Shown here one piece after another: positions 14,174 to 21,708 of a stretch of 36,794 nucleotides of DNA (its first letter is position 1; each line of letters begins with the position of its first letter). Under the pieces are notes generated by a model, which was not told where the DNA came from, searched no databases, and saw only the letters and a list, made by a program, of their open reading frames with translations. Source of the DNA: CAIYRG01 sp964494505 (GTDB lineage Bacteria > Pseudomonadota > Alphaproteobacteria > Micropepsales > Micropepsaceae); NCBI GenBank assembly GCA_964494505.1, contig CAZBRO010000041.1, forward strand, positions 1 through 36,794. The letters are read 5' to 3'. The translations under genes and the position numbers were made by a program.

Positions 14174-16567
14174 TCAGGCGCATTTGGAATAGCCGCAAGA
14201 GATACAGGTGTCGCAGCCTTCGAGCTTCACGAGGCCGGCAGCGCTGCAGCGTGGGCAGCGCCGCACGGCCGCGCCTTCCGCGCCTGCTTCGGCTGCAGCG
14301 GCTCGCTGGGCGTCGGTCTCGTCAAGCCCAGGCTTGGCCATGAAGCCGATGGCGATCAGGTGCCGTTCGATCACCTCGCCGATGGCGGCAAGCAGCGAGG
14401 GGATATAGCGCCCGCCCATCCATTGTCCGCCGCGGGGATCGAACACCGCCTTCAGCTCCTCCACCACGAAGCTGACATCGCCGCCGCGGCGGAAGACCGC
14501 GCTGATCATGCGGGTGAGAGCCACCGTCCAGGCGTAATGCTCCATGTTCTTGGAATTGATGAAAATCTCGAACGGGCGGCGGCGTCCGGCTTCTTCGATG
14601 TCGTTGATGGTGATGTAGAAGGCGTGGTCGAGATCGGGCCAGCGAACCTTGTAGGTGTGGCCGGGGAGATCGCCCGGCCGGTCCAGCGGCCTCGTCATGT
14701 AAAAGACGCCCGCAGGCTCGGCGCGCTCCTGGGGCCGCAGCGCAAGTGCGGACGCCGCTGCGGGCCGATGGGACGGTGCGCTCGCGGCGAAATCCGGCTG
14801 GGGCTGGGCAGCCGGCGGAAGCGACACGGCCCTCGGAAGCGTGGCTGGCTGTGCGGCCGCGGGTTCGGTTGCGAGCACCGCGCCCGTGACCGCATTGGGG
14901 CGGAACGTCGTGCAGCCCTTGCAGCCTTCGCGGTAGGCTGTGCGATAGACCTCCTTGAAATCGGCGAAGGAAATCTCCGGCGGACAGTTGATGGTCTTCG
15001 AGATCGCGCTGTCGATGTATTTCTGGGCGGCTGCCTGAACGGCCAGATGATCGGCCGGCTCAAGCTCCTGAGCGGTGACGAAATAATCCGGCAGCAGCGT
15101 ATCGTCGCCGAACATCGTCCGGAAGCGGCGATAGGCGTAATCGCTGACGCTTTCCTCGCGGGTGCCGCCGTCGGGCATCAGGATGTTGCGGGTGTAGGAA
15201 TGCGCGAACACCGGTTCGATGCCGCTCGAAACATTCCCGGCAAACAACGAAATCGTGCCGGTCGGCGCAATCGAAGTGAGGAGCCCGTTGCGAATGCCGT
15301 GCCTGGCTATGTCGGCGCGAATGGGCTCGGGGAGCGCGGCGATGTTGGGCCGGTGAAGATAGGCATCCCTGTCGAACAGCGGAAAGGCGCCCTTCTCGGC
15401 AGCGAGCGCGGCCGATTCCGCATAGGAGGAATCGCGCAGGATCCGCAGCCAGCGCTCGATCAAAGCCAGACTCTTGGGCGAGCCATAGCGCGTGCGGCAG
15501 AAGATGAGCGCATCGGCCAGGCCCGTAACCCCGAGCCCGATGCGGCGCTTCTCTTTCGCTTCGCTGGCCTGGGCGGGCAGCGGAAAGCGCGAAATGCCGA
15601 TCACATTGTCGAGGAACCGCACCGCCGTGCGCGCGAGATCGGCAAGGGCGGCCTCATCAAGCCTCGCTTCCTCCGTGAACGGACGATCCACCAGCCGCGC
15701 CAGATTGATGGAACCGAGCAGGCACGCGCCATAGGGCGGCAATGGCTGCTCCCCGCAAGGGTTGGTCGCGTGGATGGTCTCGCAATAGGAGAGATTGTTC
15801 AGCGCATTCACGCGGTCGATGAAGATGACGCCGGGCTCGGCCGCCTCATAGGTCGAGACCATGATCTTGTCCCACAGCGCGCGCGCCGAAACCGTCCGGT
15901 AGACCGTGCCGTCGAACACGAGGTCCCAGGAGCGGTCCTTTTCCACCGCCGCCATGAAGGCGTCCGTCACCAGCACCGAGAGGTTGAAATTGCGCAGGCG
16001 GTTGCCCGCGCCTTTCGCCTCGATGAATTCCTCGATGTCGGGATGGGAGCAGGCGAGCGTCCCCATCATGGCGCCGCGCCGCGCGCCGGCCGACATGATG
16101 GTGCGGCACATGGAATCCCACACATCCATGAAGGAGACGGGGCCCGAAGCATCCGCGCCCACGCCTTTGACGGCGGCGCCCTTGGGCCTGAGCGTCGAGA
16201 AATCGTAGCCGATGCCGCCCCCCTGCTGCATGGTGAGGGCAGCCTCACGCAGATGGGCGAAAATCGACGAGAGATCGTCGGCAATCTCCCCCATGACGAA
16301 ACAGTTGAACTGCGTCACGGCGCGGCCCGTGCCCGCCCCCGCCAGAATGCGGCCTGCCGGAAGGAACCGATAACCGGCGAGCGCCTGGGCGAAGCGGTGC
16401 GCCATGGGGCGGCGCTTATTGAGGCTCTCGGCACCAGCCGCCGCGAGCGCAACCCGCGCCCAGCTCTCCTCGACCGAGCGGTCGAGCGGCGTTCCGTCGG
16501 CCGCCTTCAGGCGGTATTTCATGTCCCAGATTTGATGCGAGAGCGCGTCCAAAGCCGGATTTTCCAT
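14174..16567 (-). CDS. nrdJ: Adenosylcobalamin-dependent ribonucleotide reductase (class II)
   Basis: A 797-residue enzyme that reduces ribonucleotides to deoxyribonucleotides with a B12-generated thiyl radical. The active-site loop is NPCGEQ (Asn269, Cys271, Glu273). Cys89 in QFNCF is the expected redox partner. GGGIGYDFSTLRP and the GARRGAMMGTL substrate region are normal. A linker at about 580-640 is Ala/Pro-rich, followed by a TSCPD-type domain (YKVRWPDLDHAFYITIND, FINSKNMEH). The C-terminus holds CPRC...CDTCISCGYSKC, a zinc-ribbon and mobile dithiol. No separate radical subunit gene is nearby, as expected for class II. A LexA box 47-61 nt upstream predicts SOS control. Confidence 0.97.
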   Translation of the reverse strand: MENPALDALSHQIWDMKYRLKAADGTPLDRSVEESWARVALAAAGAESLNKRRPMAHRFAQALAGYRFLPAGRILAGAGTGRAVTQFNCFVMGEIADDLSSIFAHLREAALTMQQGGGIGYDFSTLRPKGAAVKGVGADASGPVSFMDVWDSMCRTIMSAGARRGAMMGTLACSHPDIEEFIEAKGAGNRLRNFNLSVLVTDAFMAAVEKDRSWDLVFDGTVYRTVSARALWDKIMVSTYEAAEPGVIFIDRVNALNNLSYCETIHATNPCGEQPLPPYGACLLGSINLARLVDRPFTEEARLDEAALADLARTAVRFLDNVIGISRFPLPAQASEAKEKRRIGLGVTGLADALIFCRTRYGSPKSLALIERWLRILRDSSYAESAALAAEKGAFPLFDRDAYLHRPNIAALPEPIRADIARHGIRNGLLTSIAPTGTISLFAGNVSSGIEPVFAHSYTRNILMPDGGTREESVSDYAYRRFRTMFGDDTLLPDYFVTAQELEPADHLAVQAAAQKYIDSAISKTINCPPEISFADFKEVYRTAYREGCKGCTTFRPNAVTGAVLATEPAAAQPATLPRAVSLPPAAQPQPDFAASAPSHRPAAASALALRPQERAEPAGVFYMTRPLDRPGDLPGHTYKVRWPDLDHAFYITINDIEEAGRRRPFEIFINSKNMEHYAWTVALTRMISAVFRRGGDVSFVVEELKAVFDPRGGQWMGGRYIPSLLAAIGEVIERHLIAIGFMAKPGLDETDAQRAAAAEAGAEGAAVRRCPRCSAAGLVKLEGCDTCISCGYSKCA

Positions 16568-16579
16568 AGCGACGCCGTG

Positions 16580-16628
16580 ATCATCGCATGGGCTGCGATG
16601 GTGTCAACCGATGGTTCCCTTTTTGTTC
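16580..16628 (-). promoter_or_regulatory. nrdJ promoter with perfect LexA box
   Basis: GTTC-CCTTTTT-GTTC (16614-16628 on the plus strand) is an exact LexA box. Its spacer differs at one position from the box before the SocA-type gene. On the minus strand a plausible promoter follows: -35 TTGACA (16607-16602), a 16-nt spacer and -10 GATGAT (16585-16580), with a leader of about 5-10 nt to the ATG at 16567. The box lies 6 bp upstream of the -35, a position that fits repression or, as reported for some LexA proteins, activation. Confidence 0.7.
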
Positions 16629-16637
16629 GTAGCCTCT

Positions 16638-16667
16638 CCTCATCCTTGAGCTTGACGAAGGATGAGG
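16638..16667. repeat. Dispersed palindromic repeat
   Basis: Perfect 10-bp arms CCTCATCCTT / AAGGATGAGG around the loop GAGCTTGACG. The same element recurs in slightly changed form at 35135-35163. It lies just beyond the LexA box and just after the stop of the membrane protein gene at 16672, so it may also form a terminator hairpin. Confidence 0.75.
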
Positions 16668-16671
16668 TTCA

Positions 16672-17133
16672 TCAGCCCGGAAAATAGGTCGCCCGCACGC
16701 GCCGCGACCGTTCGAGATAGATAAGCCAGGCAGCCGAGACGAGGGCCTGGCTTCCGGCCACAAAGGCGGCAGGCCCCTTCAAGAGACCGGCGAGAACGCG
16801 ATCGGAGGTCTGTTGCTGGAGCGCCCCGATGACGGTCAGCCCAAGCCCCAGCACGGCGAGCGTCAAGGTGACGATGAAATAGATTTTCGCGACCGCAACG
16901 GCATTGGTCCGCCCGCGATAAAGCGCAACGCCCGCATACGCAGCGAACGCAGCGAACGCGATCTCGAACACCGCATCGAAGGCCAGCATTCCCCTGAGCG
17001 TCGGCGAATTGGCTGCCGCCTGCCACGCGGCGAACAGCCCGATGGCGGCTTTGAGCGGCACCAGAACGATCAGAAAGAGACAGAGCAGCAGCAGCCAGCC
17101 GCGCACGCCCTTGATTGCAGGCTCGTCCGTCAT
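16672..17133 (-). CDS. Small four-helix membrane protein, possibly DUF2569 family
   Basis: A 153-residue inner-membrane protein. The start MTDEPAIKGVRGWLLLLCLF leads into the first helix; three more hydrophobic segments follow (about 51-72, 83-107, 124-143). The pattern of a Gly-Trp opening and a YRGRTNAVAVAKIYFIVTL third helix resembles DUF2569 proteins. ATG at 17133 is preferred because upstream in-frame sequence is hydrophilic and lies in the plsC 3' region. It is 55 nt downstream of plsC on the same strand and may be the end of that operon. Function unknown. Confidence 0.6.
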   Translation of the reverse strand: MTDEPAIKGVRGWLLLLCLFLIVLVPLKAAIGLFAAWQAAANSPTLRGMLAFDAVFEIAFAAFAAYAGVALYRGRTNAVAVAKIYFIVTLTLAVLGLGLTVIGALQQQTSDRVLAGLLKGPAAFVAGSQALVSAAWLIYLERSRRVRATYFPG

Positions 17134-17188
17134 TGCCGTCGTTCGATCCGTCACGGATGTCTGCCCCTTCTCGTTTCGGCGATTATAA

Positions 17189-17911
17189 TCACCGCGCGGG
17201 TCCGCGCGAGTGGGTCCCTTCTTCGAGGAGGCGCGCTGTTGCGCCTTCGATTCGGGCCTGCAGCTCCGCCATGAATTGCTGGCGGGAAAGACCGGGCGGA
17301 ATCGGATCGAGGAATTCCACGACGATCGTACCGGGGCGTTTCCGGAAGCCCTGCCAGAACAGGCCCGAATTGTGGGCCACCGGCACGCACGGGACTTGAA
17401 GCTGCGCATAGAGGGCCGCGATACCCGGCTTGTAGTCGGGAGGCGCGCCCGGTTTCTTCCGCGTGCCTTCGGGGAAAATGACGACCGGGCGGCCGTCGTC
17501 CAGCGCCCGGCGAGACGCGGCCGTCATCGCACGGACGGCTCTAGCCCCGGCCGAACGGTCGATGGCGATCATCCCCATCTGGCGGGAATACCAGCCATAG
17601 AACGGAATCCGCAGCAGCGATTGCTTGAGCACGATTGCCGGGCGCGGAAGAAGGCAGAGGAACGCGACCGTCTCCCACATGCTGAAATGCTTGGAGGCGA
17701 CAATCACGCGCGGGTCGCGCAGGGTTCCTCGCACGTCGAGTCCCGTTCCGGCGGTCCATTTCAGTCCGAACAGGATCAAACGCGCCCAAATGTTGGCCCC
17801 AGCCAAAGTCAGGTCCGAAGGAAACAGAAAGAGCCACAGCCCGCCGACATTCATCACCACGGAAACGACCGCGAACCAGACCAGGAAAAGTGCCGAGCGG
17901 AGGAGGATCAT
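17189..17911 (-). CDS. plsC: 1-acyl-sn-glycerol-3-phosphate acyltransferase
   Basis: A 240-residue membrane-bound acyltransferase that converts lysophosphatidate to phosphatidate. There is a hydrophobic N-terminus (5-30). The catalytic block is KHFSMWE (His75, Glu80), an HX4E variant of the usual HX4D that I know from other alphaproteobacterial PlsC. Substrate-binding FPEGTR is at 146-151, and KPGIAALYAQLQVPCVPVA contains the fourth motif. Length is normal. It lies 3 nt downstream of the YdcF-type gene in the ftsE-ftsX run, so phospholipid synthesis and division genes share a transcript here. Confidence 0.95.
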   Translation of the reverse strand: MILLRSALFLVWFAVVSVVMNVGGLWLFLFPSDLTLAGANIWARLILFGLKWTAGTGLDVRGTLRDPRVIVASKHFSMWETVAFLCLLPRPAIVLKQSLLRIPFYGWYSRQMGMIAIDRSAGARAVRAMTAASRRALDDGRPVVIFPEGTRKKPGAPPDYKPGIAALYAQLQVPCVPVAHNSGLFWQGFRKRPGTIVVEFLDPIPPGLSRQQFMAELQARIEGATARLLEEGTHSRGPAR

Positions 17912-17914
17912 GCG

Positions 17915-18547
17915 TCACGCACGGCCGAATGCGCCGGCAACCCGCACGCGAAGCGCGCTGGCCACATATTTCACATATTCGCCATTGAGACGTCTGACGC
18001 TGCCCCATGAAAACAGCTGCCCGGAATCGGCCGATACCGGAAAGGCGACGAGCTTCACCTCCGGCATCCGGGCCTTAAATTCGATCAGGCTTCGCGGCAT
18101 GTGGTAAGCGGCCGTCACCACGATCAGGCTCTTATAGCCGTGGGCGCGGACCCATTGGGCCGCCTCTTCGGCGTTGCCGCTCGTGTCGGTGGCGGCAAAA
18201 CCAAGATCGACGCAGCAATCGAATTCATCGCCGCCATGGAGCAGCGTCTTCAATTGCGGTCTGGAAATCAGCCGGTTCACGCCGGTGATGAGCAGCCGTT
18301 TGCCGGTACCCTGTTGGAGAAGCGTCATAGCCGGGCCGAGCCTGCCGCCTTGGCCGGTCAACGCCACGATGGCATTGGCCTTTTCCGGCATGGAGGCGGC
18401 GGGCTGGGGCAGGTCCGCCACGAAGAACGCGAAGCCCACGCCATAAAGCACAAGGCCGACGAGAGCGGCCGTGACCGCCCATCGCCGGACGCGGACCCGC
18501 CGTTTCTTCGGACGCGCACTCGCCTGCCCCTTCCGTCGTGTGATCAT
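17915..18547 (-). CDS. YdcF/DUF218 (SanA-ElyC type) envelope protein
   Basis: A 210-residue protein: a basic cytoplasmic start, one membrane anchor (about 26-45, AVTAALVGLVLYGVGFAFFV), then a DUF218 domain in the periplasm. The domain shows ANAIVALTGQGGRLGPAMTL, GKRLLITGVN, the acidic loop with CCVDLGFAATDTSGNAEEA, and SLIVVTAAYHMPRSLIEF. DUF218 proteins in other bacteria affect envelope precursor metabolism, but no reaction is proven here. It is 18 nt downstream of ftsX and 3 nt upstream of plsC, a conserved alphaproteobacterial order. Confidence 0.9.
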   Translation of the reverse strand: MITRRKGQASARPKKRRVRVRRWAVTAALVGLVLYGVGFAFFVADLPQPAASMPEKANAIVALTGQGGRLGPAMTLLQQGTGKRLLITGVNRLISRPQLKTLLHGGDEFDCCVDLGFAATDTSGNAEEAAQWVRAHGYKSLIVVTAAYHMPRSLIEFKARMPEVKLVAFPVSADSGQLFSWGSVRRLNGEYVKYVASALRVRVAGAFGRA

Positions 18548-18565
18548 GGCCCGATGTTAGCGCGC

Positions 18566-19456
18566 TCAGTAAAGTTCGTGCAGCGCCGCGATAACGGAAG
18601 CCCGCGCGGTTCCCCAGGCGATTGCCGCCGCGGCGGCCGGAATGGCGGCAAGCCAGGGGAGCTCCTTCAGTGCCAGTCCCAGAGGCGGCAGGAACGGCAC
18701 GGTCGAGATGCCGAGCTGATCGAGGCCCCGCGCCGCAAGGAAGACGATCGCCGCAAGCGCCGCACCGCACGCCGCAGCAATCAATGCGGCCAGGAAATAA
18801 TGCCATTCGAAGGCGCGGGCGATGAAGCGATCCTTCGCCCCCATGAGGTGAAGGAGCTGCACAATCTCCCGATGCGCGGCCAACCCTGCGCGCGTCGCGA
18901 ACGCCACCGTCGCCGCCGTGCCGATGGCGATGAGGGCGAGAATGGCGAGCGCCCCGAACACCACGCTGTTCGCGGTTGTCCGCAAGCGCTCGATCCAGCG
19001 ATTGTGATCGTCGAGCACAGCTTGGGGGGCAGCTTCCTTCAGCCGCTTCTCAAGTGCGAGCGTATCGGGCGTGGCGCCGGGCGCCAACCTGACGTCGATC
19101 ATCCTCGGAAAGGGCAAGGCCGCAATCACCGCATCGCGCCCGAGCCAGGGTTCGACTAGCGCGAGATTGTCCGCATCCGACAACGCCGCCGCGCTGAGCA
19201 CCCCCGGCGTGCCGCGCAAGACACCGAGCGCCGCGTTCACCTGGGCTTCGGGCGCCGCGTCGCCCTGCGGCAGGATTTGCACGCTGAGCCGGCCCGACAG
19301 GCCGGCCTCCCAGGATTGCGCCGTCCGCTCCGCGATCAGCACGCCGCCCAACGCGAGTGCGGCCAGAAACGCCATCAGCGCGATGACGAAATCGAGCGAT
19401 GCCGCGCCCTGTTCGCGGGGCAGGATTCGGCCGCCTTTGGACTCCGAATTGCTCAT
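18566..19456 (-). CDS. ftsX: Cell division permease-like protein FtsX
   Basis: A 296-residue protein with the FtsX layout: a cytoplasmic start, TM1 (about 21-42, LDFVIALMAFLAALALGG), a large extracytoplasmic domain (about 45-165) ending near WIERLRTTANSVVFG, and then three more TM helices with the second cytoplasmic loop TRAGLAAHREIVQLLHLMGA, the region that touches FtsE. FtsEX couples ATP hydrolysis to septal peptidoglycan hydrolysis. Its start overlaps the ftsE stop as ATGA. It lacks any ABC domain of its own. Confidence 0.93.
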   Translation of the reverse strand: MSNSESKGGRILPREQGAASLDFVIALMAFLAALALGGVLIAERTAQSWEAGLSGRLSVQILPQGDAAPEAQVNAALGVLRGTPGVLSAAALSDADNLALVEPWLGRDAVIAALPFPRMIDVRLAPGATPDTLALEKRLKEAAPQAVLDDHNRWIERLRTTANSVVFGALAILALIAIGTAATVAFATRAGLAAHREIVQLLHLMGAKDRFIARAFEWHYFLAALIAAACGAALAAIVFLAARGLDQLGISTVPFLPPLGLALKELPWLAAIPAAAAAIAWGTARASVIAALHELY

Positions 19457-20121
19457 CGCAGCCCCAGCATTTCGATTACCCTTCCGTCGATCAGCCGCAT
19501 CTCGCGGGCGCGCGCGCTTTCGATCAGGGCGCGGTCGTGGGTAGCGATCATCACGGTGGTGCCGAAGCGGTTGAGTTCGACGAAAAGCCGGATCAGCCGC
19601 TCGCCCATGTCGGGATCGACATTGCCGGTGGGCTCATCGGCGAGCAGGAGGTCGGGCTTGGCGACCACGGCGCGCGCGATGGCGACGCGCTGCTGCTCGC
19701 CGCCGGAAAGAGTGGGCGGCTTGGCCTGGAGACGCGAGCCCAATCCGACCCAGGAAAGGAGTTCCTCCACGTCGCGCGCATAATCCGCCGGGCGCCGGCC
19801 GGCAAGCCGCAAGGGAAGCGCCACATTGTCGAACACCGAAAGATGGTCGAGCAGCCGGAATTCCTGGAACACCACGCCGACGCGGCGCCGCAATCCGGGC
19901 AGATCGCTCCGCTTCAGCCGGGCGAGGTCGCGCCCGAACAGCGAAATCAGCCCGCGCGACGGCTTCTCCGCCAGGAACACGAGCTTCAGCAATGTGCTCT
20001 TCCCGGCGCCCGAAGGCCCGGTGAGAAAGGTCAGGGAGCCCGGCTCCAGCGAGAAGCTGACATCGCGCAGGACCTCGGGCCCCCGCCCGTAACGCATGCC
20101 GACATTCTCGAAACGGACCAT
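19453..20121 (-). CDS. ftsE: Cell division ATP-binding protein FtsE
   Basis: A 222-residue ABC ATPase, partner of FtsX. Walker A is GPSGAGKST (35-43), the Q-loop is at Gln86 in VVFQEFRLLDHLSVFDNVAL, the signature is LSGGEQQRVAIARA (138-151), Walker B is LLLADEPTGN, and the switch His lies in IATHDRALIE. The VGVVFQEFRLL segment is characteristic of FtsE. The ATG at 20121 is chosen because MVRFENVGMRYG begins the family; upstream in-frame sequence lies in the promoter region. It is the first gene of ftsE-ftsX-ydcF-plsC. Confidence 0.95.
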   Translation of the reverse strand: MVRFENVGMRYGRGPEVLRDVSFSLEPGSLTFLTGPSGAGKSTLLKLVFLAEKPSRGLISLFGRDLARLKRSDLPGLRRRVGVVFQEFRLLDHLSVFDNVALPLRLAGRRPADYARDVEELLSWVGLGSRLQAKPPTLSGGEQQRVAIARAVVAKPDLLLADEPTGNVDPDMGERLIRLFVELNRFGTTVMIATHDRALIESARAREMRLIDGRVIEMLGLR

Positions 20122-20300
20122 GCTCCTCTCGGGACGATTTTCGCGCGCGGGCCCGGAATCGTGATTCGGGGCGCGCGCGACCGATTCCACCATAACTACG
20201 CACAGTTCTGTGCGCCATGGCGCAATCGCTTTGCCGACGTCGGCCTTGTCACGTGAGGGGCGATGCGCCAATTTCGGGCAAAGACGGACGAATCGGGACC
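20122..20300. promoter_or_regulatory. ftsE divergent promoter region: two palindromes and four GANTC sites
   Basis: CGCACAG-TT-CTGTGCG (20199-20214) and the perfect 14-mer TGCGCCATGGCGCA (20211-20224) overlap and could be operator sites. GANTC, the CcrM methylation site, occurs at 20156, 20163, 20183 and 20290. The 179-nt gap must hold the promoters for ftsE (minus) and the zinc-ribbon gene (plus). Confidence 0.45.
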
Positions 20301-21089
20301 ATGATTCTCACCTGTCCATCGTGCCGCACGCGCTATCAGACCGACAGCGCCCATTTCAAAGCACCTGGCCGCCAGGTCCGCTGCGCAAAATGCGGGCATG
20401 TGTGGTTTCAGGCGACTCCCGATTTGGAGATCGAGCCTGAACCCGAAACGGCCATCGCCGCTGCGCCGGCACCGGCGCTCGCGCCCACCCTCGTACAGCC
20501 CACCCTGGTGCAGCCCCCCCTGACCACGGCGCCCGCGCTCGCGTCCGATGCGGCTGACCACAGCGCGCTCCATGTCAGCGCCGGACCGAAGCCCGATGAA
20601 ACCATGGACGCCGCGCGCAGAGCCCCGCGCCGGCCGTCGCGCGGAGCTGCGCTCGCGCAAGGTGCCGGCTGGCTCGCGCTCATCTTTCTCATCGGTGCAA
20701 TCGGCTGGGCGAGCATCCAGTACCGGGAAACCATTGCGAGCCTGTGGCCGCAATCGGCATCGCTCTATGCCGTGGTCGGGATGCCGGTGAACGTGCGCGG
20801 CGTGACACTCACCGACATTTCATACAAACAGGAATACCAGGACGGGCAGCCCGTGCTGTCGGTGACGGGCAAGATCGTCAACATCAGCAATCGCGAGCAG
20901 CCCGTGCCGGAAATCCGCGTGGTGCTGATGGATGATTCCAGGCGCGAGCTTTATCACTGGACGTTCGATTCGGGCGTCCCCACGCTGAAAGCGGGGGCGC
21001 AAAGCCCGTTCGTCACGCGCCTTTCCAGCCCGCCGCCGGAAGCGCGCAATTTGAATGTGCGCTTCGCGGAAGCCGGTGACGCGCGATGA
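20301..21089 (+). CDS. Zinc-ribbon (MJ0042-type) / DUF3426 membrane protein
   Basis: A 262-residue protein. The N-terminal zinc ribbon has Cys5-x2-Cys8 and Cys28-x2-Cys31 in MILTCPSCRT and RCAKCGHVW. A Pro/Ala/Thr-rich linker (about 45-115) leads to one membrane helix (122-141) and a periplasmic DUF3426 domain with VRGVTLTDISYKQEYQDGQP, VLSVTGKIVNISNREQPVPE and SPPPEARNLNVRF. The start is set by the zinc ribbon. Proteins of this type sit opposite ftsE in many alphaproteobacteria; the role is unknown. The next gene begins 22 nt downstream, so the two probably form an operon. Confidence 0.9.
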   Translation: MILTCPSCRTRYQTDSAHFKAPGRQVRCAKCGHVWFQATPDLEIEPEPETAIAAAPAPALAPTLVQPTLVQPPLTTAPALASDAADHSALHVSAGPKPDETMDAARRAPRRPSRGAALAQGAGWLALIFLIGAIGWASIQYRETIASLWPQSASLYAVVGMPVNVRGVTLTDISYKQEYQDGQPVLSVTGKIVNISNREQPVPEIRVVLMDDSRRELYHWTFDSGVPTLKAGAQSPFVTRLSSPPPEARNLNVRFAEAGDAR

Positions 21090-21111
21090 ACGAGAGCACC
21101 GGCCCGCAGCA

Positions 21112-21639
21112 ATGAAGGCCGAAACGGGCGAGCGGGTTCTGTTTTCCGAACGCCAGATCGGAACGCGCGTGGATGAGGTCGCGCGCGACATCGCACGCGC
21201 GCCGTTGCGCCCCGAAATCGCGGTACCGATCCTGACCGGGGCATTCGTATTCGCGGCCGACCTCATTCGCGCGCTGGCACGCGAAGGTCTCGACATCGAG
21301 ACCGAATTCATGTGGCTGCGTTCCTATGGGAATTCCCAGAAGCCGGGCGATGTGACCGTATTGAAGGCCCCCTCCGAGATCGTCCGCGGACGGACGGTCC
21401 TGCTGCTCGACGGCGTGCTCGACCGGGGCCTTACGCTCGCGCGCGCCCATGAACTGCTGGACGAAGCGGGCGCGGCTTCCGTGGTTTCGGCGGTCGTGGT
21501 GGAGAAGGCCTATCCGTCGCCCCGGCTCAAGGTGGACCACGCGCTGTTCCAGGCAGGCGAGGAATTTCTCTACGGCTACGGCATGGATCGCAAAGGTCTC
21601 GGGCGCGGACTGCAGGACATCCGAATCCGCGGCGGATGA
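21112..21639 (+). CDS. Phosphoribosyltransferase, hypoxanthine-type, with altered PRPP motif
   Basis: A 175-residue type I PRTase. IAVPILTGAFVFAADLIRAL and FMWLRSYGNSQKPGDV follow the HPRT pattern, and VDHALFQAGEEFLYGYGMDR matches the purine-site end. The PRPP loop reads VLLLDGVLDRGLTL where HPRT has an acidic pair and D-S/T-G: Asp100 and Asp104 are kept, but the second acidic residue is Gly101 and the Ser/Thr is Arg105. Purine salvage (hypoxanthine to IMP) is the family role; the changes could alter activity. ATG 21112 is chosen because the upstream in-frame start lies inside the previous gene. Confidence 0.8.
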   Translation: MKAETGERVLFSERQIGTRVDEVARDIARAPLRPEIAVPILTGAFVFAADLIRALAREGLDIETEFMWLRSYGNSQKPGDVTVLKAPSEIVRGRTVLLLDGVLDRGLTLARAHELLDEAGAASVVSAVVVEKAYPSPRLKVDHALFQAGEEFLYGYGMDRKGLGRGLQDIRIRGG

Positions 21640-21650
21640 GAACATCCGGC

Positions 21651-21690
21651 AAGAAAAAGCCCTCACGCTTCGCAGGCATGAGGGCTCTTC
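21651..21690. terminator. Bidirectional terminator between convergent genes
   Basis: AGCCCTCA (21658-21665) pairs with TGAGGGCT (21679-21686) around a 13-nt loop. The preceding GAAAAA gives a U-run on the minus strand, so it fits best as the terminator of the TIGR02302 gene cluster arriving from the right. It may also serve the phosphoribosyltransferase gene. Confidence 0.75.
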
Positions 21691-21708
21691 GAGAACCGGA
21701 CGAACGCT

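Noticed and set aside
16568..16671. Cobalamin riboswitch before nrdJ
   Set aside because: The leader is too short and has no B12 box; the signals here are a promoter, a LexA box and a dispersed repeat.
13343..16687. A very long plus-strand open frame (1114 codons) opposite nrdJ and DUF2125
   Set aside because: It is the mirror of well-conserved minus-strand genes in GC-rich DNA; its product is Arg/Gly-rich with no domain, and the nrdJ motifs are intact.
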